A stretch of 64,000 nucleotides of DNA from Flagellimonas allohymeniacidonis (GCF_004296335.1 NZ_SGIU01000001.1:1713290-1777289), one strand, 5' to 3'. Positions 9,758 through 19,682 are shown, counted from the stretch's first letter. The notes: generated from the sequence alone by a model not told the origin. A program made the numbers and translations.

Positions 9758-11428
9758 CTATTCCAAAACCTCTCCTATCGGCTCTCCTGTAGTTCCATTG
9801 GGAAAGGCGATTCCCAGCAATGTTGAAATAGTGGGAGCAATATCAGGAATTTCCGTTCGGTCCGCTGTACTGCCCTTTTTGATGCCCTTTCCAAAGAACA
9901 ACAGTGGCACATGGGTATCATAGATCATTGGTGTGCCATGGGTCGAACCTGTAGATCGGTACGTAGCAAATCCTGGTCTTGCGACAAACAGAACATCCCC
10001 CGAACGTTTTTGGTTGTATCCTTTTTGTAGGATGTATGGGATACCTTTTTTATAATTGTTTTGCCACATTTGATATCCGGTAAATACGTGGCCAATGTTT
10101 TCATACCTCAACAATTCCATGGCAATTTCCTCTTGGGCATCATCCAAATCAATGTCAAGATTTGCGATGACCTTATGGTCCAAAAAAATCTGATAGTTTG
10201 ATATGTTTTTTACAATATCCGTAGTGCCATAACGGTATTTCAAAAACTCAGTAAACTTGGTTTTCATGCCATCCATGTCCATATACCCTGCTGGAATTTT
10301 TTCATCCTTCAAATAAGCGGGAACATTGATTGCGCCATGGTCTGCCGTCAAAAACACCGTATACTGACCTACCCCTACTTTTTGGTCCAAAGTGACCAAA
10401 ATACGTTCTAGGTCCAAATCAAGGCGTAGATACGTGTCCTGAATCTCCTTGGAATTCACACCGTACTTATGCCCAATGTAATCGGTGCTGGAGAAACTAA
10501 TTGCCAAAAAATCTGTGATGTTGTCAGTTCCCAAACCTTCTTTATCCAGAGCTTCTAGAGCAAAGTCGGCGGTAATGCTATTGCCATATGGCGTGTATTT
10601 CAATATTTCAAAATCTTTCTCTTTGCTTAAAAGGTTAGGTGTGGCATGAGGAAAAACTGGACTTGCCTCATCCTCAAAAGGAGTTTCATAGGTATTGTTG
10701 TCCGTCCCGCTTTCCACATAAAGACTGATATCCTTCAAAGTGTTCCAGGCTTTTTTGTAATCTTTTATTTTGTTGGACGCATTGAAATCAATAACCCAGT
10801 TAGGAAGTTGTTGCATATAATAACTACTACTCACCCATTTCCCAACATTATCTCCTTCAAACCAATAGGCGGCATTGGCCATATGCCCTCCAGGGAGAAC
10901 GGCTCCTCTATCCTTAAGGGCCACAGCGATAACCTTGGCTCGCTTTTGTGTATGCAGGCGCAACTGGTCAGTGATGGTCGTACTAAGCATTCGATGTGGG
11001 GACATCTTACCTACATCCGAAGTTGTACCAATAGAAGCATAGGAATCATCCCCAGCGCAATAGACCTCCTTATCCTGCACTTTGTCATACCAACTGTTTC
11101 CGATAATCCCATGGGTGGCCGGAGTGGTACCCGTATACACTGAGGCGTGCCCTGGTCCTGTACTGGTGGGCGCATAATTAAAATGATGGTTCTTGCAGTT
11201 AAATCCTTCTCGTACCATACGCTTAAATCCTCCTTCTCCATAGTGGTTCCAAAATCGTGTGAGGTAATCGTAACGCATTTGGTCCACAACAATACCAACG
11301 ACCAGTTTGGGGTTTTGGGTAATTTCCACGGGTGGCTGGACCTCCAATTTCTTCTTGTTGCGTTGGCCCAAGGCTGAAAAAAAAACAAGGACAGAAACCA
11401 GTAGTGCTAAAAGGGTAGTCTTACTCAT
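9758..11428 (-). CDS. pafA: PafA-type alkaline phosphatase
   Basis: A 556-residue secreted phosphomonoesterase of the alkaline phosphatase superfamily. It starts with a signal peptide (MSKTTLLALLVSVLVFFSALG). The metal site starts at VVDQMRYDYL (Asp49). Thr90 in TSTGPGH aligns with the Thr nucleophile of PafA; Asn111 (HGIIGN) and the pair Lys172/Arg174 (ALKDRG) match the Asn, Lys and Arg that distinguish PafA monoesterases from phosphodiesterases of the same fold. Later metal ligands are seen in SSTDYIGHKYG and TADHGA. The periplasmic enzyme would release phosphate from organic esters without needing phosphate limitation. It is a single gene with its own promoter region, divergent from mlaE. 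Confidence 0.88.
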   Translation of the reverse strand: MSKTTLLALLVSVLVFFSALGQRNKKKLEVQPPVEITQNPKLVVGIVVDQMRYDYLTRFWNHYGEGGFKRMVREGFNCKNHHFNYAPTSTGPGHASVYTGTTPATHGIIGNSWYDKVQDKEVYCAGDDSYASIGTTSDVGKMSPHRMLSTTITDQLRLHTQKRAKVIAVALKDRGAVLPGGHMANAAYWFEGDNVGKWVSSSYYMQQLPNWVIDFNASNKIKDYKKAWNTLKDISLYVESGTDNNTYETPFEDEASPVFPHATPNLLSKEKDFEILKYTPYGNSITADFALEALDKEGLGTDNITDFLAISFSSTDYIGHKYGVNSKEIQDTYLRLDLDLERILVTLDQKVGVGQYTVFLTADHGAINVPAYLKDEKIPAGYMDMDGMKTKFTEFLKYRYGTTDIVKNISNYQIFLDHKVIANLDIDLDDAQEEIAMELLRYENIGHVFTGYQMWQNNYKKGIPYILQKGYNQKRSGDVLFVARPGFATYRSTGSTHGTPMIYDTHVPLLFFGKGIKKGSTADRTEIPDIAPTISTLLGIAFPNGTTGEPIGEVLE

Positions 11429-11546
11429 CGGATATGTTTAGTCTATATTTCACAAAGCTATTCAATATTGGCATTTAATAATTTAATTGAAGGTTAAATA
11501 CAAAGCAATATTCTTACTTTTATCGCTGGAAGTCTATTTTTAGCGC

Positions 11547-12284
11547 ATGAATTACCTTGAAGCGATTGGGAAATACTTCATTATGGTTTGGGAAGTATTT
11601 AAGAAACCCACCAAATGGCCAATCATGAGGTCGTTGATATTTAAGGAAATCGATGAACTTATTTTCGGATCTCTAGGTATTATCATTTTCATTTCCTTCT
11701 TTATCGGCGGAGTGGTCACCATTCAAACAGCATTGAATTTGAACAGCCCCCTTATTCCCAAAAGTTTGATAGGGTTTGCAACACGTCAATCGGTGATTTT
11801 GGAATTTGCGCCAACCTTCACCTCTATTATCATGGCCGGTAAGGTAGGCTCCTATATCACTTCGAGCATTGGGACGATGAAGGTTACCGAACAGATTGAT
11901 GCCCTTGAGGTGATGGGGGTGAATTCATTGAATTATCTTGTTTTTCCAAAGATAATTGCCATGCTGATGTACCCATTTGCGGTTGCAATTGCCATGTACA
12001 TTGGCATTTTGGGCGGATGGATTGCAGGAGCTTTTGGAGGTTATGCTCCCAGTGGGGAATTCGTTAAGGGGCTTCAGCTCGATTTCATTCCGTTTCATGT
12101 TACCTATGCTTTTATCAAAACGGTGGTTTTTGCCTTTGTTATTGCGACTATCCCCTCTTTTCATGGTTTTTATATGAAAGGTGGTGCCCTTGAAGTTGGA
12201 AAGGCAAGTACCACTTCCTTCGTATGGACCAGTGTGGTCATAATAATATTGAACTATATTCTCACTCAACTCCTCTTGGGCTAA
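11547..12284 (+). CDS. mlaE: MlaE-family ABC transporter permease
   Basis: A 245-residue inner-membrane protein with five to six hydrophobic segments and the conserved MlaE/YrbE core (FAPTFTSIIMAGKVGSYI, then GTMKVTEQIDALEVMG near residue 110). It forms the permease of a phospholipid transporter that moves lipids between inner and outer membranes. Its stop overlaps the start of the ATPase gene in a TAATG junction. A TAnnTTTA element (11535-11542) ends only four bases before the ATG, so the transcript may have almost no leader. The MCE-domain substrate-binding partner is not in the window. Confidence 0.9.
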   Translation: MNYLEAIGKYFIMVWEVFKKPTKWPIMRSLIFKEIDELIFGSLGIIIFISFFIGGVVTIQTALNLNSPLIPKSLIGFATRQSVILEFAPTFTSIIMAGKVGSYITSSIGTMKVTEQIDALEVMGVNSLNYLVFPKIIAMLMYPFAVAIAMYIGILGGWIAGAFGGYAPSGEFVKGLQLDFIPFHVTYAFIKTVVFAFVIATIPSFHGFYMKGGALEVGKASTTSFVWTSVVIIILNYILTQLLLG

Positions 12285-13051
12285 TGATTCAGGTAGAAAA
12301 CGTACATAAATCTTTTGGAGATGCCCATGTGCTCAAGGGAATAACCACCCAATTTGAACAGGGAAAGACCAATTTGGTCATTGGGCAAAGTGGTTCGGGG
12401 AAGACGGTTTTTTTAAAGTGCCTTTTGGGTCTTTTTGAACCCGAACAAGGCACCATTACCTACAACGGACAGGTATATTCTGAGCTCACTATCAATCAGC
12501 GTCGAGACCTTCGTCAAGAAATGGGAATGGTCTTTCAAGGTAGTGCACTGTTCGACTCCATGACAGTTGAGGGCAACGTGATGTTCCCTTTGGAGATGTT
12601 TACCAAACAGACCAAGGCTGAAATGAAAGACAGGGTCGATTTTGTTTTGGAGCGGGTAAACTTGGTAGATGCCCATCAGAAGTTCCCTTCGGAAATCTCC
12701 GGAGGTATGAAAAAAAGAGTGGCCATAGCACGGGCCATTGTCATGAATCCAAAATATTTGTTCTGTGATGAACCCAATTCAGGATTAGATCCGAAAACGG
12801 CAATCCTTATCGATAACCTGATACAAGAAATCACCAAAGAGTACAACATTACCACGGTGATCAATACCCACGACATGAACTCTGTTATGGAGATTGGCGA
12901 AAAAATCATTTTCCTTAAAAATGGGTTCAAAGAATGGGAAGGTACCAACAAGGAAATTTTCAAAACTGACAATGAGGCGGTGACCAATTTTGTTTATTCC
13001 TCGGAGCTTTTCAAAAAAGTACGTCAAATGTACATTGAGGAGCGTAACTGA
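12284..13051 (+). CDS. mlaF: MlaF-family ABC transporter ATP-binding protein
   Basis: A 255-residue ABC ATPase that drives the MlaE permease. Walker A is IGQSGSGKT (about residues 35-43), the Q-loop follows at MVFQGSALFDSMTV, the signature is ISGGMKKRVAIARA and Walker B is YLFCDEPNSGLDP, ending with the H-loop NTHDMNS. I placed the start at ATG 12284 (MIQVENVHKSF), where it overlaps the mlaE stop; this fits homologues and translational coupling. The gene ends directly against the convergent DUF389 gene with no spare bases. Confidence 0.93.
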   Translation: MIQVENVHKSFGDAHVLKGITTQFEQGKTNLVIGQSGSGKTVFLKCLLGLFEPEQGTITYNGQVYSELTINQRRDLRQEMGMVFQGSALFDSMTVEGNVMFPLEMFTKQTKAEMKDRVDFVLERVNLVDAHQKFPSEISGGMKKRVAIARAIVMNPKYLFCDEPNSGLDPKTAILIDNLIQEITKEYNITTVINTHDMNSVMEIGEKIIFLKNGFKEWEGTNKEIFKTDNEAVTNFVYSSELFKKVRQMYIEERN

Positions 13052-14509
13052 TTAAGGGATCACCTCTTTCACAACTACCGTGGAGTCTTGCAAACGAACC
13101 TTCAACCATTTAGTAATTTTCTGTAGGTCGGAATTCTTTTCATTTTGTCGAACCCCATCTTTCCACTTTAATTCAAATACCGGAAGCGTGTCTAGTTTTT
13201 TGAAATCGGTAAGCATTTGATACGAAAAACCAACACCGGTCACATTTTGATAGTTGGCCCGTAGCTCTGCGCTAATATTTTGAAAGGGAATCTGTTTTGA
13301 GGCGCTTTTGGTAAGGTCGGCCACAGTCTGCTCCAACAGCCGTATTTGTTCGTCTTTGTTTAGTAGTTCGGCCTTATTCTTTTCGTAAAGCTCACTCACA
13401 TAGTTAAATTTCTCCTCAGAATCGTCCCTGCCACCTTGCAGTATCCTAAACTCAGCATCCTTCAATCTCGAGAACTCGTTTTTTTGCACCCGCCACGTAT
13501 TGATCACGTTTTCAGGAATCAACTCGTCCCCCATGCACACCAATTCTATTAACGGGGTACCACCTTCAACGAACTCAATCTTTGTCAGGTTGTCCACATA
13601 CCTTCCTGAAGAAGTGAACTGATATACTTCAATAGTTTCTTTCAGGAATTCTTGGGCCTGTTTCTTAAAAAGGGATTCTTGAAATACGTTGTAAAAGGTA
13701 ATTCCTGCAGGAATCATCACCAGAATACCGGTAATCGAAGCTACCCTGGCGATAAATCTTCTCCGCTGCGAATTTGCATAGCGGACCATGGGAAATCGAA
13801 GGAATTTGATAACCAAAAAAGTAGCGAGTCCAATAAAAATAGTGTTGATAGTAAACAAATACATGGCCCCGGCGGCATACCAAGGCTTACCTATCGCCAA
13901 GCCAAAACCTACTGTACATAAGGGTGGCATAAGTGCAGTGGCAATGGCAACTCCAAATATGACACTGGCAATGGTTCCCTTTTTTGCTCGGGCGATCACC
14001 AAGGCGAGTCCTCCGAAAAAGGCAATTAAAACATCGCGGATATCCGGCTTGGTGCGAGCTAAAAGTTCGGAAGATTCATCCCGTAGAGGAAACAGATAGA
14101 AAAACAAAAAAGCCGTTACCACACTCAGCACGACCATCACTGCAAAATTCTTCAGCGACCTTCTTAGCGTGTCAATGTCGTTAATGGCCAGAGACATGCC
14201 CATTCCTAAAATAGGACCCATCAAAGGGGATATTAACATGGCTCCAATAACTACAGCAGTAGAATTGGCATTAAGACCAACGGAGGCTATAAAAATGGAA
14301 CAGACCAAAATCCAAGAAGTGTGCCCCTTAAAAGGAATATCGGCGATGATGGATTCCTTGGTCGCCGTAGCATCCGTATTGCTTCGGATTTCCAAGAGTT
14401 CGGATAAAAATCTCCGAACGCTGCCCAGCAGCCCCTTAAAATCTCTTTTTACATCATCCCCACTATCCTGATTCGGCTTGGGGTCTTCCGCGAACAAATT
14501 TTCACTCAT
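13052..14509 (-). CDS. DUF389 family membrane protein
   Basis: 485 residues. After a polar N-terminus comes the DUF389 domain, a cluster of hydrophobic helices with the conserved stretches LNANSTAVVIGAMLISPLMG and GVAIATALMPPLCTVGFGLA. A TM helix near residue 250 is followed by a long polar C-terminal region (about residues 270-485), probably periplasmic, with a coiled-coil-like segment (YEKNKAELLNKDEQIRLLEQ). Function is unknown for the family; transport has been suggested but not shown. Its stop abuts mlaF, and manC lies two bases downstream on the same strand in the other direction of transcription order (manC is upstream). Confidence 0.85.
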   Translation of the reverse strand: MSENLFAEDPKPNQDSGDDVKRDFKGLLGSVRRFLSELLEIRSNTDATATKESIIADIPFKGHTSWILVCSIFIASVGLNANSTAVVIGAMLISPLMGPILGMGMSLAINDIDTLRRSLKNFAVMVVLSVVTAFLFFYLFPLRDESSELLARTKPDIRDVLIAFFGGLALVIARAKKGTIASVIFGVAIATALMPPLCTVGFGLAIGKPWYAAGAMYLFTINTIFIGLATFLVIKFLRFPMVRYANSQRRRFIARVASITGILVMIPAGITFYNVFQESLFKKQAQEFLKETIEVYQFTSSGRYVDNLTKIEFVEGGTPLIELVCMGDELIPENVINTWRVQKNEFSRLKDAEFRILQGGRDDSEEKFNYVSELYEKNKAELLNKDEQIRLLEQTVADLTKSASKQIPFQNISAELRANYQNVTGVGFSYQMLTDFKKLDTLPVFELKWKDGVRQNEKNSDLQKITKWLKVRLQDSTVVVKEVIP

Positions 14510-14511
14510 AT

Positions 14512-15597
14512 TTAGGTGTATTGCTCCCCAAACTGCTCTTTTACCTCACCCAACACTTTTTTAATATCCTGCTGTTTGGACTTTGGATAAATCAGAAGTA
14601 CTTCTTCCTTATCCACAATAATATAATCTTCCAACCCATCAACCACAACGATTTTGTCTTTTGCTGTTCGAATCATATTGCCTTTTGCATTATTCAAAAG
14701 GATTCTACTGTTCACAACAGCATTTTTGTTGTCATCTTTATCCAACTTTTCATATAGGGCGCCCCAGGTTCCTAGGTCGTTCCAGTCAAAAGTGGCGGGT
14801 AGGGTAAAAATGGATTGGGATTGTTCCAAGATAGCATAATCAATGGAGATGTTCTCTGCCTTTGCATAATTTTCTTGTATGAAAGTGGCCTCATCCGAAG
14901 TATTATAACAAGCGATTCCTTGCTCGAACAACTCATATTGACTTGGCTGGTATGTTTTGAATGCATTTACGATAGTCTCCACGCTCCACATAAAAATACC
15001 GGCATTCCAAAGAAAATTGCCTTGCTCCAAGAACTCCCTTGCTGTTTCGTAATCGGGTTTCTCCCTAAATTGGGACACCTTTTTGAGTTGGGCGTCACTT
15101 TCTTTCTCGTACTCTATATAACCAAAGCCGGTATTGGGAAATGTAGGGCGAATGCCAAGAGTACAAAGCACCGACTCGCTGGTACATTTGTCAAAACAAG
15201 CTTTTACATCCTGTTCAAAGGCCTGCTCATCTTCAATCCAATGGTCACTTGGAGCCACTACAATCACCGCATTGGGATTCATTTTTTGAATCTTCAGTGA
15301 GGCATATAAAATACATGGGGAGGTGTTGCGCATTGCAGGTTCCAAAACAACCTGATTTTGTTTCACCAAGGGCAATTGCTCAAGAACCAAATCATTATAG
15401 CGCTCGTTGGTAAGAATGAGAATATTCTCTGAAGGTATAAACTTGTTGAGTCGGTCGAAGGTTTTTTGAATCAGGGTTTTTCCTGAGCCCAACATATCAT
15501 GGAACTGTTTAGGGTAAGAAGAGGTGCTCACCGGCCAAAATCGAGATCCCACACCCCCAGCCATTAATACGGCGTAATAGTTTTTATTCATTCCCAT
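14512..15597 (-). CDS. manC: Mannose-1-phosphate guanylyltransferase
   Basis: 361-residue nucleotidyltransferase making GDP-mannose from mannose-1-phosphate and GTP, a precursor of surface glycans. The pyrophosphorylase signature is MAGGVGSRFWPVS followed by YPKQF (residues 12-29), then VAPSDHWI near 115 and the sugar-binding FREKPD near 175. Only the GT-A core is present, without the C-terminal isomerase domain of bifunctional ManC/AlgA enzymes. Two close starts exist (15597 and 15591). It is transcribed after the SprT-like gene with a 2-nt gap and before the DUF389 gene, so a three- or five-gene operon is likely. Confidence 0.92.
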   Translation of the reverse strand: MGMNKNYYAVLMAGGVGSRFWPVSTSSYPKQFHDMLGSGKTLIQKTFDRLNKFIPSENILILTNERYNDLVLEQLPLVKQNQVVLEPAMRNTSPCILYASLKIQKMNPNAVIVVAPSDHWIEDEQAFEQDVKACFDKCTSESVLCTLGIRPTFPNTGFGYIEYEKESDAQLKKVSQFREKPDYETAREFLEQGNFLWNAGIFMWSVETIVNAFKTYQPSQYELFEQGIACYNTSDEATFIQENYAKAENISIDYAILEQSQSIFTLPATFDWNDLGTWGALYEKLDKDDNKNAVVNSRILLNNAKGNMIRTAKDKIVVVDGLEDYIIVDKEEVLLIYPKSKQQDIKKVLGEVKEQFGEQYT

Positions 15598-15599
15598 CC

Positions 15600-16202
15600 T
15601 TATTTTATGAGTTCCACTTCTGCGTTAGGCTGAAACAAATATACCTTGCCTGTAGCCAATTCGATACATTCGTAGCGTTTTATTCTTTTTTTTCCTTTTT
15701 GAAATAGTTTACCATTGTACAATCGAAAAGTACTGCCCGCTGGAAGCTCAAAAACATAAGATTTTCCTTCTTCTTGTTTCGGGTCAAAGGTTTTTAAAGC
15801 TATGGATAATCTGGCATCGGTACTGCTGCTAGCCTTTGGATTTTTGAAATGATTGGCCAAAATGGGCAACAGTTGCGATGGAAAAATTTCAGGCCTAATA
15901 AACGGAATCATAAGGTGTTGAAAAGTACGCTTCCATTCAATACCATGGGGTTTTATACGTCGTCCGTAGCGTTCAAAGGCCACTAAATGGGCAATCTCAT
16001 GAATCAATGTAATCAGAAAACGGTATTGGTTTAGGGATGCATTAACTGTGATTTGATGACCTCCATTAGGCATTTTTCGATAATCCCCATGCCGTGTTAC
16101 CCTATGGTTTACAATTTTTAGGTGGACGCCAAACTCTTGAATCAGTTCAAAACAAGGTTGCGCTGCTCTTTCTGGGAGATATTTTTGTAAAGTGGAATTC
16201 AC
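15600..16202 (-). CDS. SprT-like zinc metalloprotease-fold protein
   Basis: 200 residues with the SprT-like domain: the zinc helix LIHEIAHLVAFE (about residues 83-94) with HExxH and the third ligand in KPHGIEWKRTF. The C-terminal quarter is a small basic domain with beta-rich pattern, but lacks the usual CxxC zinc ribbon of SprT. Family members range from DNA-protein crosslink proteases to uncharacterised bacterial proteins; the bacterial role is not known. It is co-directional with manC, two bases apart. Confidence 0.8.
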   Translation of the reverse strand: MNSTLQKYLPERAAQPCFELIQEFGVHLKIVNHRVTRHGDYRKMPNGGHQITVNASLNQYRFLITLIHEIAHLVAFERYGRRIKPHGIEWKRTFQHLMIPFIRPEIFPSQLLPILANHFKNPKASSSTDARLSIALKTFDPKQEEGKSYVFELPAGSTFRLYNGKLFQKGKKRIKRYECIELATGKVYLFQPNAEVELIK

Positions 16203-16224
16203 TTATACAAAGTTAAGCTTTTGT

Positions 16225-16902
16225 TCAAGGTGTGCTATTGCTCACTTGAAGCAGTTTTCCGTTGTACAATTGATGCCCGTTCAAAGCAAAGTCCTTTATG
16301 TAAGTCGCCATTTGAACAGCGGTTACGGGAGCTTGATAACCAGGGAACGCCTCGGCCAGCATTTCAGTCTGTACTGCCCCTAGGGCCAAGACATTAAAAC
16401 TAGGACCTGTTTCCTTGAATTCCTCGGCCCAGAGCTCGGTCATGGTGATAACAGCACCTTTACTGGAACTATAGGCCGACAAACCAGGAAACTTAACACT
16501 GCCCTGAACCCCTCCCATTGAACTGATGGTGACCACATGACCTTCCTTACCCATCATGGGCAAAACGGTTTTGGTCATCTCTGCCACACCAAAAACATTG
16601 ACTTTGTAAACGGCTTCAAATTCTTTGGCTGTAGTCTCCAAAAAAGGCTTGTTTAACAACCTTCCTGCATTGTTTATCAAAACGTCAACCGATTTCCAAG
16701 ATGAAATGGCCTCTTCTACCTTGGTAAAGTCCTGTGGATTTCCCAAATCAAAAGAAAAAGTAGTCACGTTTGGCAAATTCAAGGCTTCGATTGGTTTTTC
16801 ATTCCGTGATAGGGCTAAAACCTGGTGCCCTTCTTCTGCGAATCGCTTTACCAATTCAAAACCTATACCCCTACTTGTACCCGTTATGATAACATTTGCC
16901 AT
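16225..16902 (-). CDS. Short-chain dehydrogenase/reductase
   Basis: 225-residue Rossmann-fold NAD(P)-dependent oxidoreductase. The cofactor loop is TGTSRGIG (residues 7-14), NNAG occurs near 78, and the catalytic residues are Ser in TISSM and Tyr/Lys in YSSSKGA. The start ATG 16902 (MANVIITGTSRGIG) fits the family; longer readings add a basic stretch that is not conserved. The substrate is unknown. It lies 31 nt downstream of the M28 peptidase gene and 22 nt upstream of the SprT-like gene. Confidence 0.88.
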   Translation of the reverse strand: MANVIITGTSRGIGFELVKRFAEEGHQVLALSRNEKPIEALNLPNVTTFSFDLGNPQDFTKVEEAISSWKSVDVLINNAGRLLNKPFLETTAKEFEAVYKVNVFGVAEMTKTVLPMMGKEGHVVTISSMGGVQGSVKFPGLSAYSSSKGAVITMTELWAEEFKETGPSFNVLALGAVQTEMLAEAFPGYQAPVTAVQMATYIKDFALNGHQLYNGKLLQVSNSTP

Positions 16903-16933
16903 GGAGAATCCGGTTCTTGATTTTTGAACTTTA

Positions 16934-17962
16934 TTAGTTAACCTTAACCTCTTTTTCTGGTGAATTGGCAATACCTTCCAGCACTGGAATCAACTTGTTC
17001 ACCACATTGGCCATGTGATCAAAATCCATAATATCCGATTCATCCCCAACTCTGTGATAGTAGTCAAAATTGGTAAAATCAAAAGTGCAGAAAGTATGGG
17101 AAGGCACTCCAAATTCCGTATGAAAAGGATAATTGTCAGATCGTTGGAAAAGGTTGTAGTCTTTGGCGGTTCGCAAAAACCCAACGAGATTTTCGTCGGC
17201 ATATTTGTTGCTCACTTCTGCCAAATTTGATTTCTCATACCCTGTGATATAAATCAAATAATCTCTTCCTTTAAGTGGCACGCCCGTCATCTCAAAATTC
17301 AACATCGCATAAAGGTTCAGGTTATTTTCCTTCATGTTTCTGGCCATATGCTTGGAGCCCAAAAGTCCTTTTTCTTCCGCGCTGAAAAGCGCAAAAATTA
17401 AGCTTCGCCTGTTGGTTTTTTTGGTTCCGAAATAGCGTGCCAATTCCAATACTGTTGAAGTACCGGAAGCATTGTCGTTAGCCCCATTGGCTATAGCATC
17501 ACCATTTTCAGCCTTGATTATCCCTATATGATCATAGTGGGCACCTATTAAAATATACTCGTTTTTTAGGTCTGGGTCTGAGCCCTCAACCATTCCCACG
17601 ATGTTGTATGACGTTTTTTTATAGTTGGCCAAAGTATCACGAAAGGATTCATAATAAGGAGCCAAACCGTAGGATCTAAAATAATTTTCGGCGTACTTGG
17701 CGGCCATTTCAATGCCTTCGCTCCCGGAATCACGCCCTTTTAAATCATCGGATGCTAGAAAATTCATCATTTCTCCAATACGGGATTCACTTGTAAAAAA
17801 AAGAGTTTCCAAGGGTGCCTCATTGATGCTGGAAACCTCACCCACCTGAATCTTTACCCCATCAGGTCCAGAAGGTGGCGGAGGTGTGTTTTGAGTTACC
17901 AATCTAGAGGAACCACAGCTAAACAATAGCAAAGTTCCCAGCGTGAAAAGAAGTTTTCTCAT
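16934..17962 (-). CDS. M28 family metallopeptidase, lipoprotein
   Basis: 342-residue exported aminopeptidase-type enzyme with a lipobox (LLLFSCGSS). The zinc site is complete in order: His in IGAHYDHIG, Asp in ANGANDNASG, the Glu pair in FSAEEKGLLG, an acidic ligand in NFEMTG (Glu instead of the common Asp) and a last His in PFHTEFGVPSHTF. It probably trims peptides at the cell surface or periplasm. The start ATG 17962 puts the signal peptide at the N-terminus. In many Flavobacteriaceae this gene follows the pyruvate dehydrogenase genes, as here, though a terminator separates them. Confidence 0.88.
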   Translation of the reverse strand: MRKLLFTLGTLLLFSCGSSRLVTQNTPPPPSGPDGVKIQVGEVSSINEAPLETLFFTSESRIGEMMNFLASDDLKGRDSGSEGIEMAAKYAENYFRSYGLAPYYESFRDTLANYKKTSYNIVGMVEGSDPDLKNEYILIGAHYDHIGIIKAENGDAIANGANDNASGTSTVLELARYFGTKKTNRRSLIFALFSAEEKGLLGSKHMARNMKENNLNLYAMLNFEMTGVPLKGRDYLIYITGYEKSNLAEVSNKYADENLVGFLRTAKDYNLFQRSDNYPFHTEFGVPSHTFCTFDFTNFDYYHRVGDESDIMDFDHMANVVNKLIPVLEGIANSPEKEVKVN

Positions 17963-17989
17963 ATAGTATGTATTGAAGTTTTTAAAGAT

Positions 17990-18016
17990 AAAAAAAGCAT
18001 CCTTAAAAGGATGCTT
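17990..18016 (-). terminator. Terminator after the pyruvate dehydrogenase genes
   Basis: On the minus strand AAGCATCC and GGATGCTT (17995-18002 and 18009-18016) pair around a 6-nt loop, followed by a T run. It lies 28 nt past the pdhC stop. Confidence 0.75.
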
Positions 18017-18043
18017 AGTTTCATGTTTTACCAAAGATGAAGC

Positions 18044-19678
18044 TTATGCCAGCATAGTCACAGGATTCTCCAAGTAAGCCCTTAGCGTTTGAAGAAACTG
18101 TGCTCCCGTTGCTCCGTCAACCGTTCTGTGATCGCAGGCCAAGGTGACCTTCATAGTACTTCCTGGCACAATTTCGCCATTTTTCACTACGGGTTTTTCC
18201 ACAATGGCCCCTACGGAAAGAATGGCCGAATTGGGCTGGTTGATAATCGAAGTAAACTCCAAAATTCCAAACATCCCCAAATTCGAGACCGTAAAAGTGC
18301 TACCTTCCATCTCGTCCGGTTTTATTTTTTTGGTTCTTGCTCTTCCTGCAAGGTCTTTTACCGCCGCTCCTATTTGCGTGAGACTTAATTGATCAGTAAA
18401 TTTTAATACGGGCACTACAAGTCCTTCATCAACGGCAACCGCAACGCCCATATGCACATGGTGTTTATAAATCGTAGAATCACCGTTCCAAGTAGTATTT
18501 ACCTGAGGATGCTTTTTCAATGCCATGGCACAGGCTTTCAAAACCATATCGTTGAACGATACTTTAGTATCTGGCAAACTATTGATTTGAGCACGGGAAG
18601 CCTTGGCGTTATCCATATCCACCTCAATGGTTAAATAATAATGGGGTGCCGAAAACTTGGATTCTCCCAATCGTTTGGCAATCACCTTTCGCATGGTGGA
18701 ATTTTTCACTTCCTCCATGCTTTCTTCACCAACTGGTAATGTGATTGGTGCCATTAGAGTAGCCTCGGATGGAGCAGAAGACTCACTAACTTTAGTGGGT
18801 TCAGCTACTTTTTGTGTCGGCTGATAGTTTTCAACATCTCGTTTTACAATTCTCCCATGGTCTCCGGAACCTTGGACGTCGGCCAAATTGATTCCTTTGT
18901 CACTGGCTATTTTTTTCGCAAGTGGAGAAGCGAATATTCTCTGTCCGTTCTGACTAACTTCAGCCTCAACGGCCTGAACCTCTTCTGTCTTAGAACTTTC
19001 TTGAGTGGCCACAGGTGCACTTTCTGCGGCATCACTTTTGGTTGATGCACTGAGCACAGCACTAACATCTGTACCCGCAGGACCTATCACAGCAAGTACA
19101 TCATCCACGGGGGCTGATTCTCCTTCTTGAATTCCTATATGCAAAAGTGTACCGGAGTAAAAGGATTCAAACTCCATGGTTGCTTTATCTGTTTCGATTT
19201 CAGCAAGAATATCCCCTTCTTCAATAGTATCTCCGACTTTCTTCAACCAACTCGCCACGGTACCTTCCTCCATAGTATCACTAAGCCGGGGCATGGTGAT
19301 GATTTCAACACCTTCCGGAATCTCAGCTTTTTCGGTTGGAGCAGCTACGGGAGCAGCAGCAACCTCCTCGGTCTTCGCGGGCTCCTCGACAACTTCGGGA
19401 GCATTTCCTCCTCCATTTAATAAAGCCGAAATATCTTCCCCTTCATTTCCGATAATGGCTAGAAGAGAATCTACCGGTGCTCCTTCACCTTCCTGTATAC
19501 CGATATGAAGAAGTGTTCCTTCATGGAAGGACTCAAACTCCATAGTCGCCTTATCGGTTTCAATTTCAGCAAGAATATCTCCTTCCTCAATTTTATCTCC
19601 CACCTTTTTGAGCCATTTTGCCACGGTACCTTCTTCCATGGTGTCGCTCAGTCGAGGCATGTTGATTACTTCTGCCAT
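18044..19678 (-). CDS. pdhC: Pyruvate dehydrogenase E2, dihydrolipoamide acetyltransferase
   Basis: 544 residues in the standard E2 order. Two lipoyl domains sit at about 1-80 and 125-205, each with the lipoylated Lys in ETDKATMEFES. Then comes a peripheral-subunit-binding domain near 255-290 (ASPLAKKIASDKGINL), and the catalytic core with HRTVDG near the C-terminus. Linkers are rich in Ala, Glu, Pro and Val. It transfers the acetyl group from E1 to CoA. It is four bases downstream of the E1 gene. The E3 subunit is encoded elsewhere. Confidence 0.96.
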   Translation of the reverse strand: MAEVINMPRLSDTMEEGTVAKWLKKVGDKIEEGDILAEIETDKATMEFESFHEGTLLHIGIQEGEGAPVDSLLAIIGNEGEDISALLNGGGNAPEVVEEPAKTEEVAAAPVAAPTEKAEIPEGVEIITMPRLSDTMEEGTVASWLKKVGDTIEEGDILAEIETDKATMEFESFYSGTLLHIGIQEGESAPVDDVLAVIGPAGTDVSAVLSASTKSDAAESAPVATQESSKTEEVQAVEAEVSQNGQRIFASPLAKKIASDKGINLADVQGSGDHGRIVKRDVENYQPTQKVAEPTKVSESSAPSEATLMAPITLPVGEESMEEVKNSTMRKVIAKRLGESKFSAPHYYLTIEVDMDNAKASRAQINSLPDTKVSFNDMVLKACAMALKKHPQVNTTWNGDSTIYKHHVHMGVAVAVDEGLVVPVLKFTDQLSLTQIGAAVKDLAGRARTKKIKPDEMEGSTFTVSNLGMFGILEFTSIINQPNSAILSVGAIVEKPVVKNGEIVPGSTMKVTLACDHRTVDGATGAQFLQTLRAYLENPVTMLA

Positions 19679-19682
19679 TTAC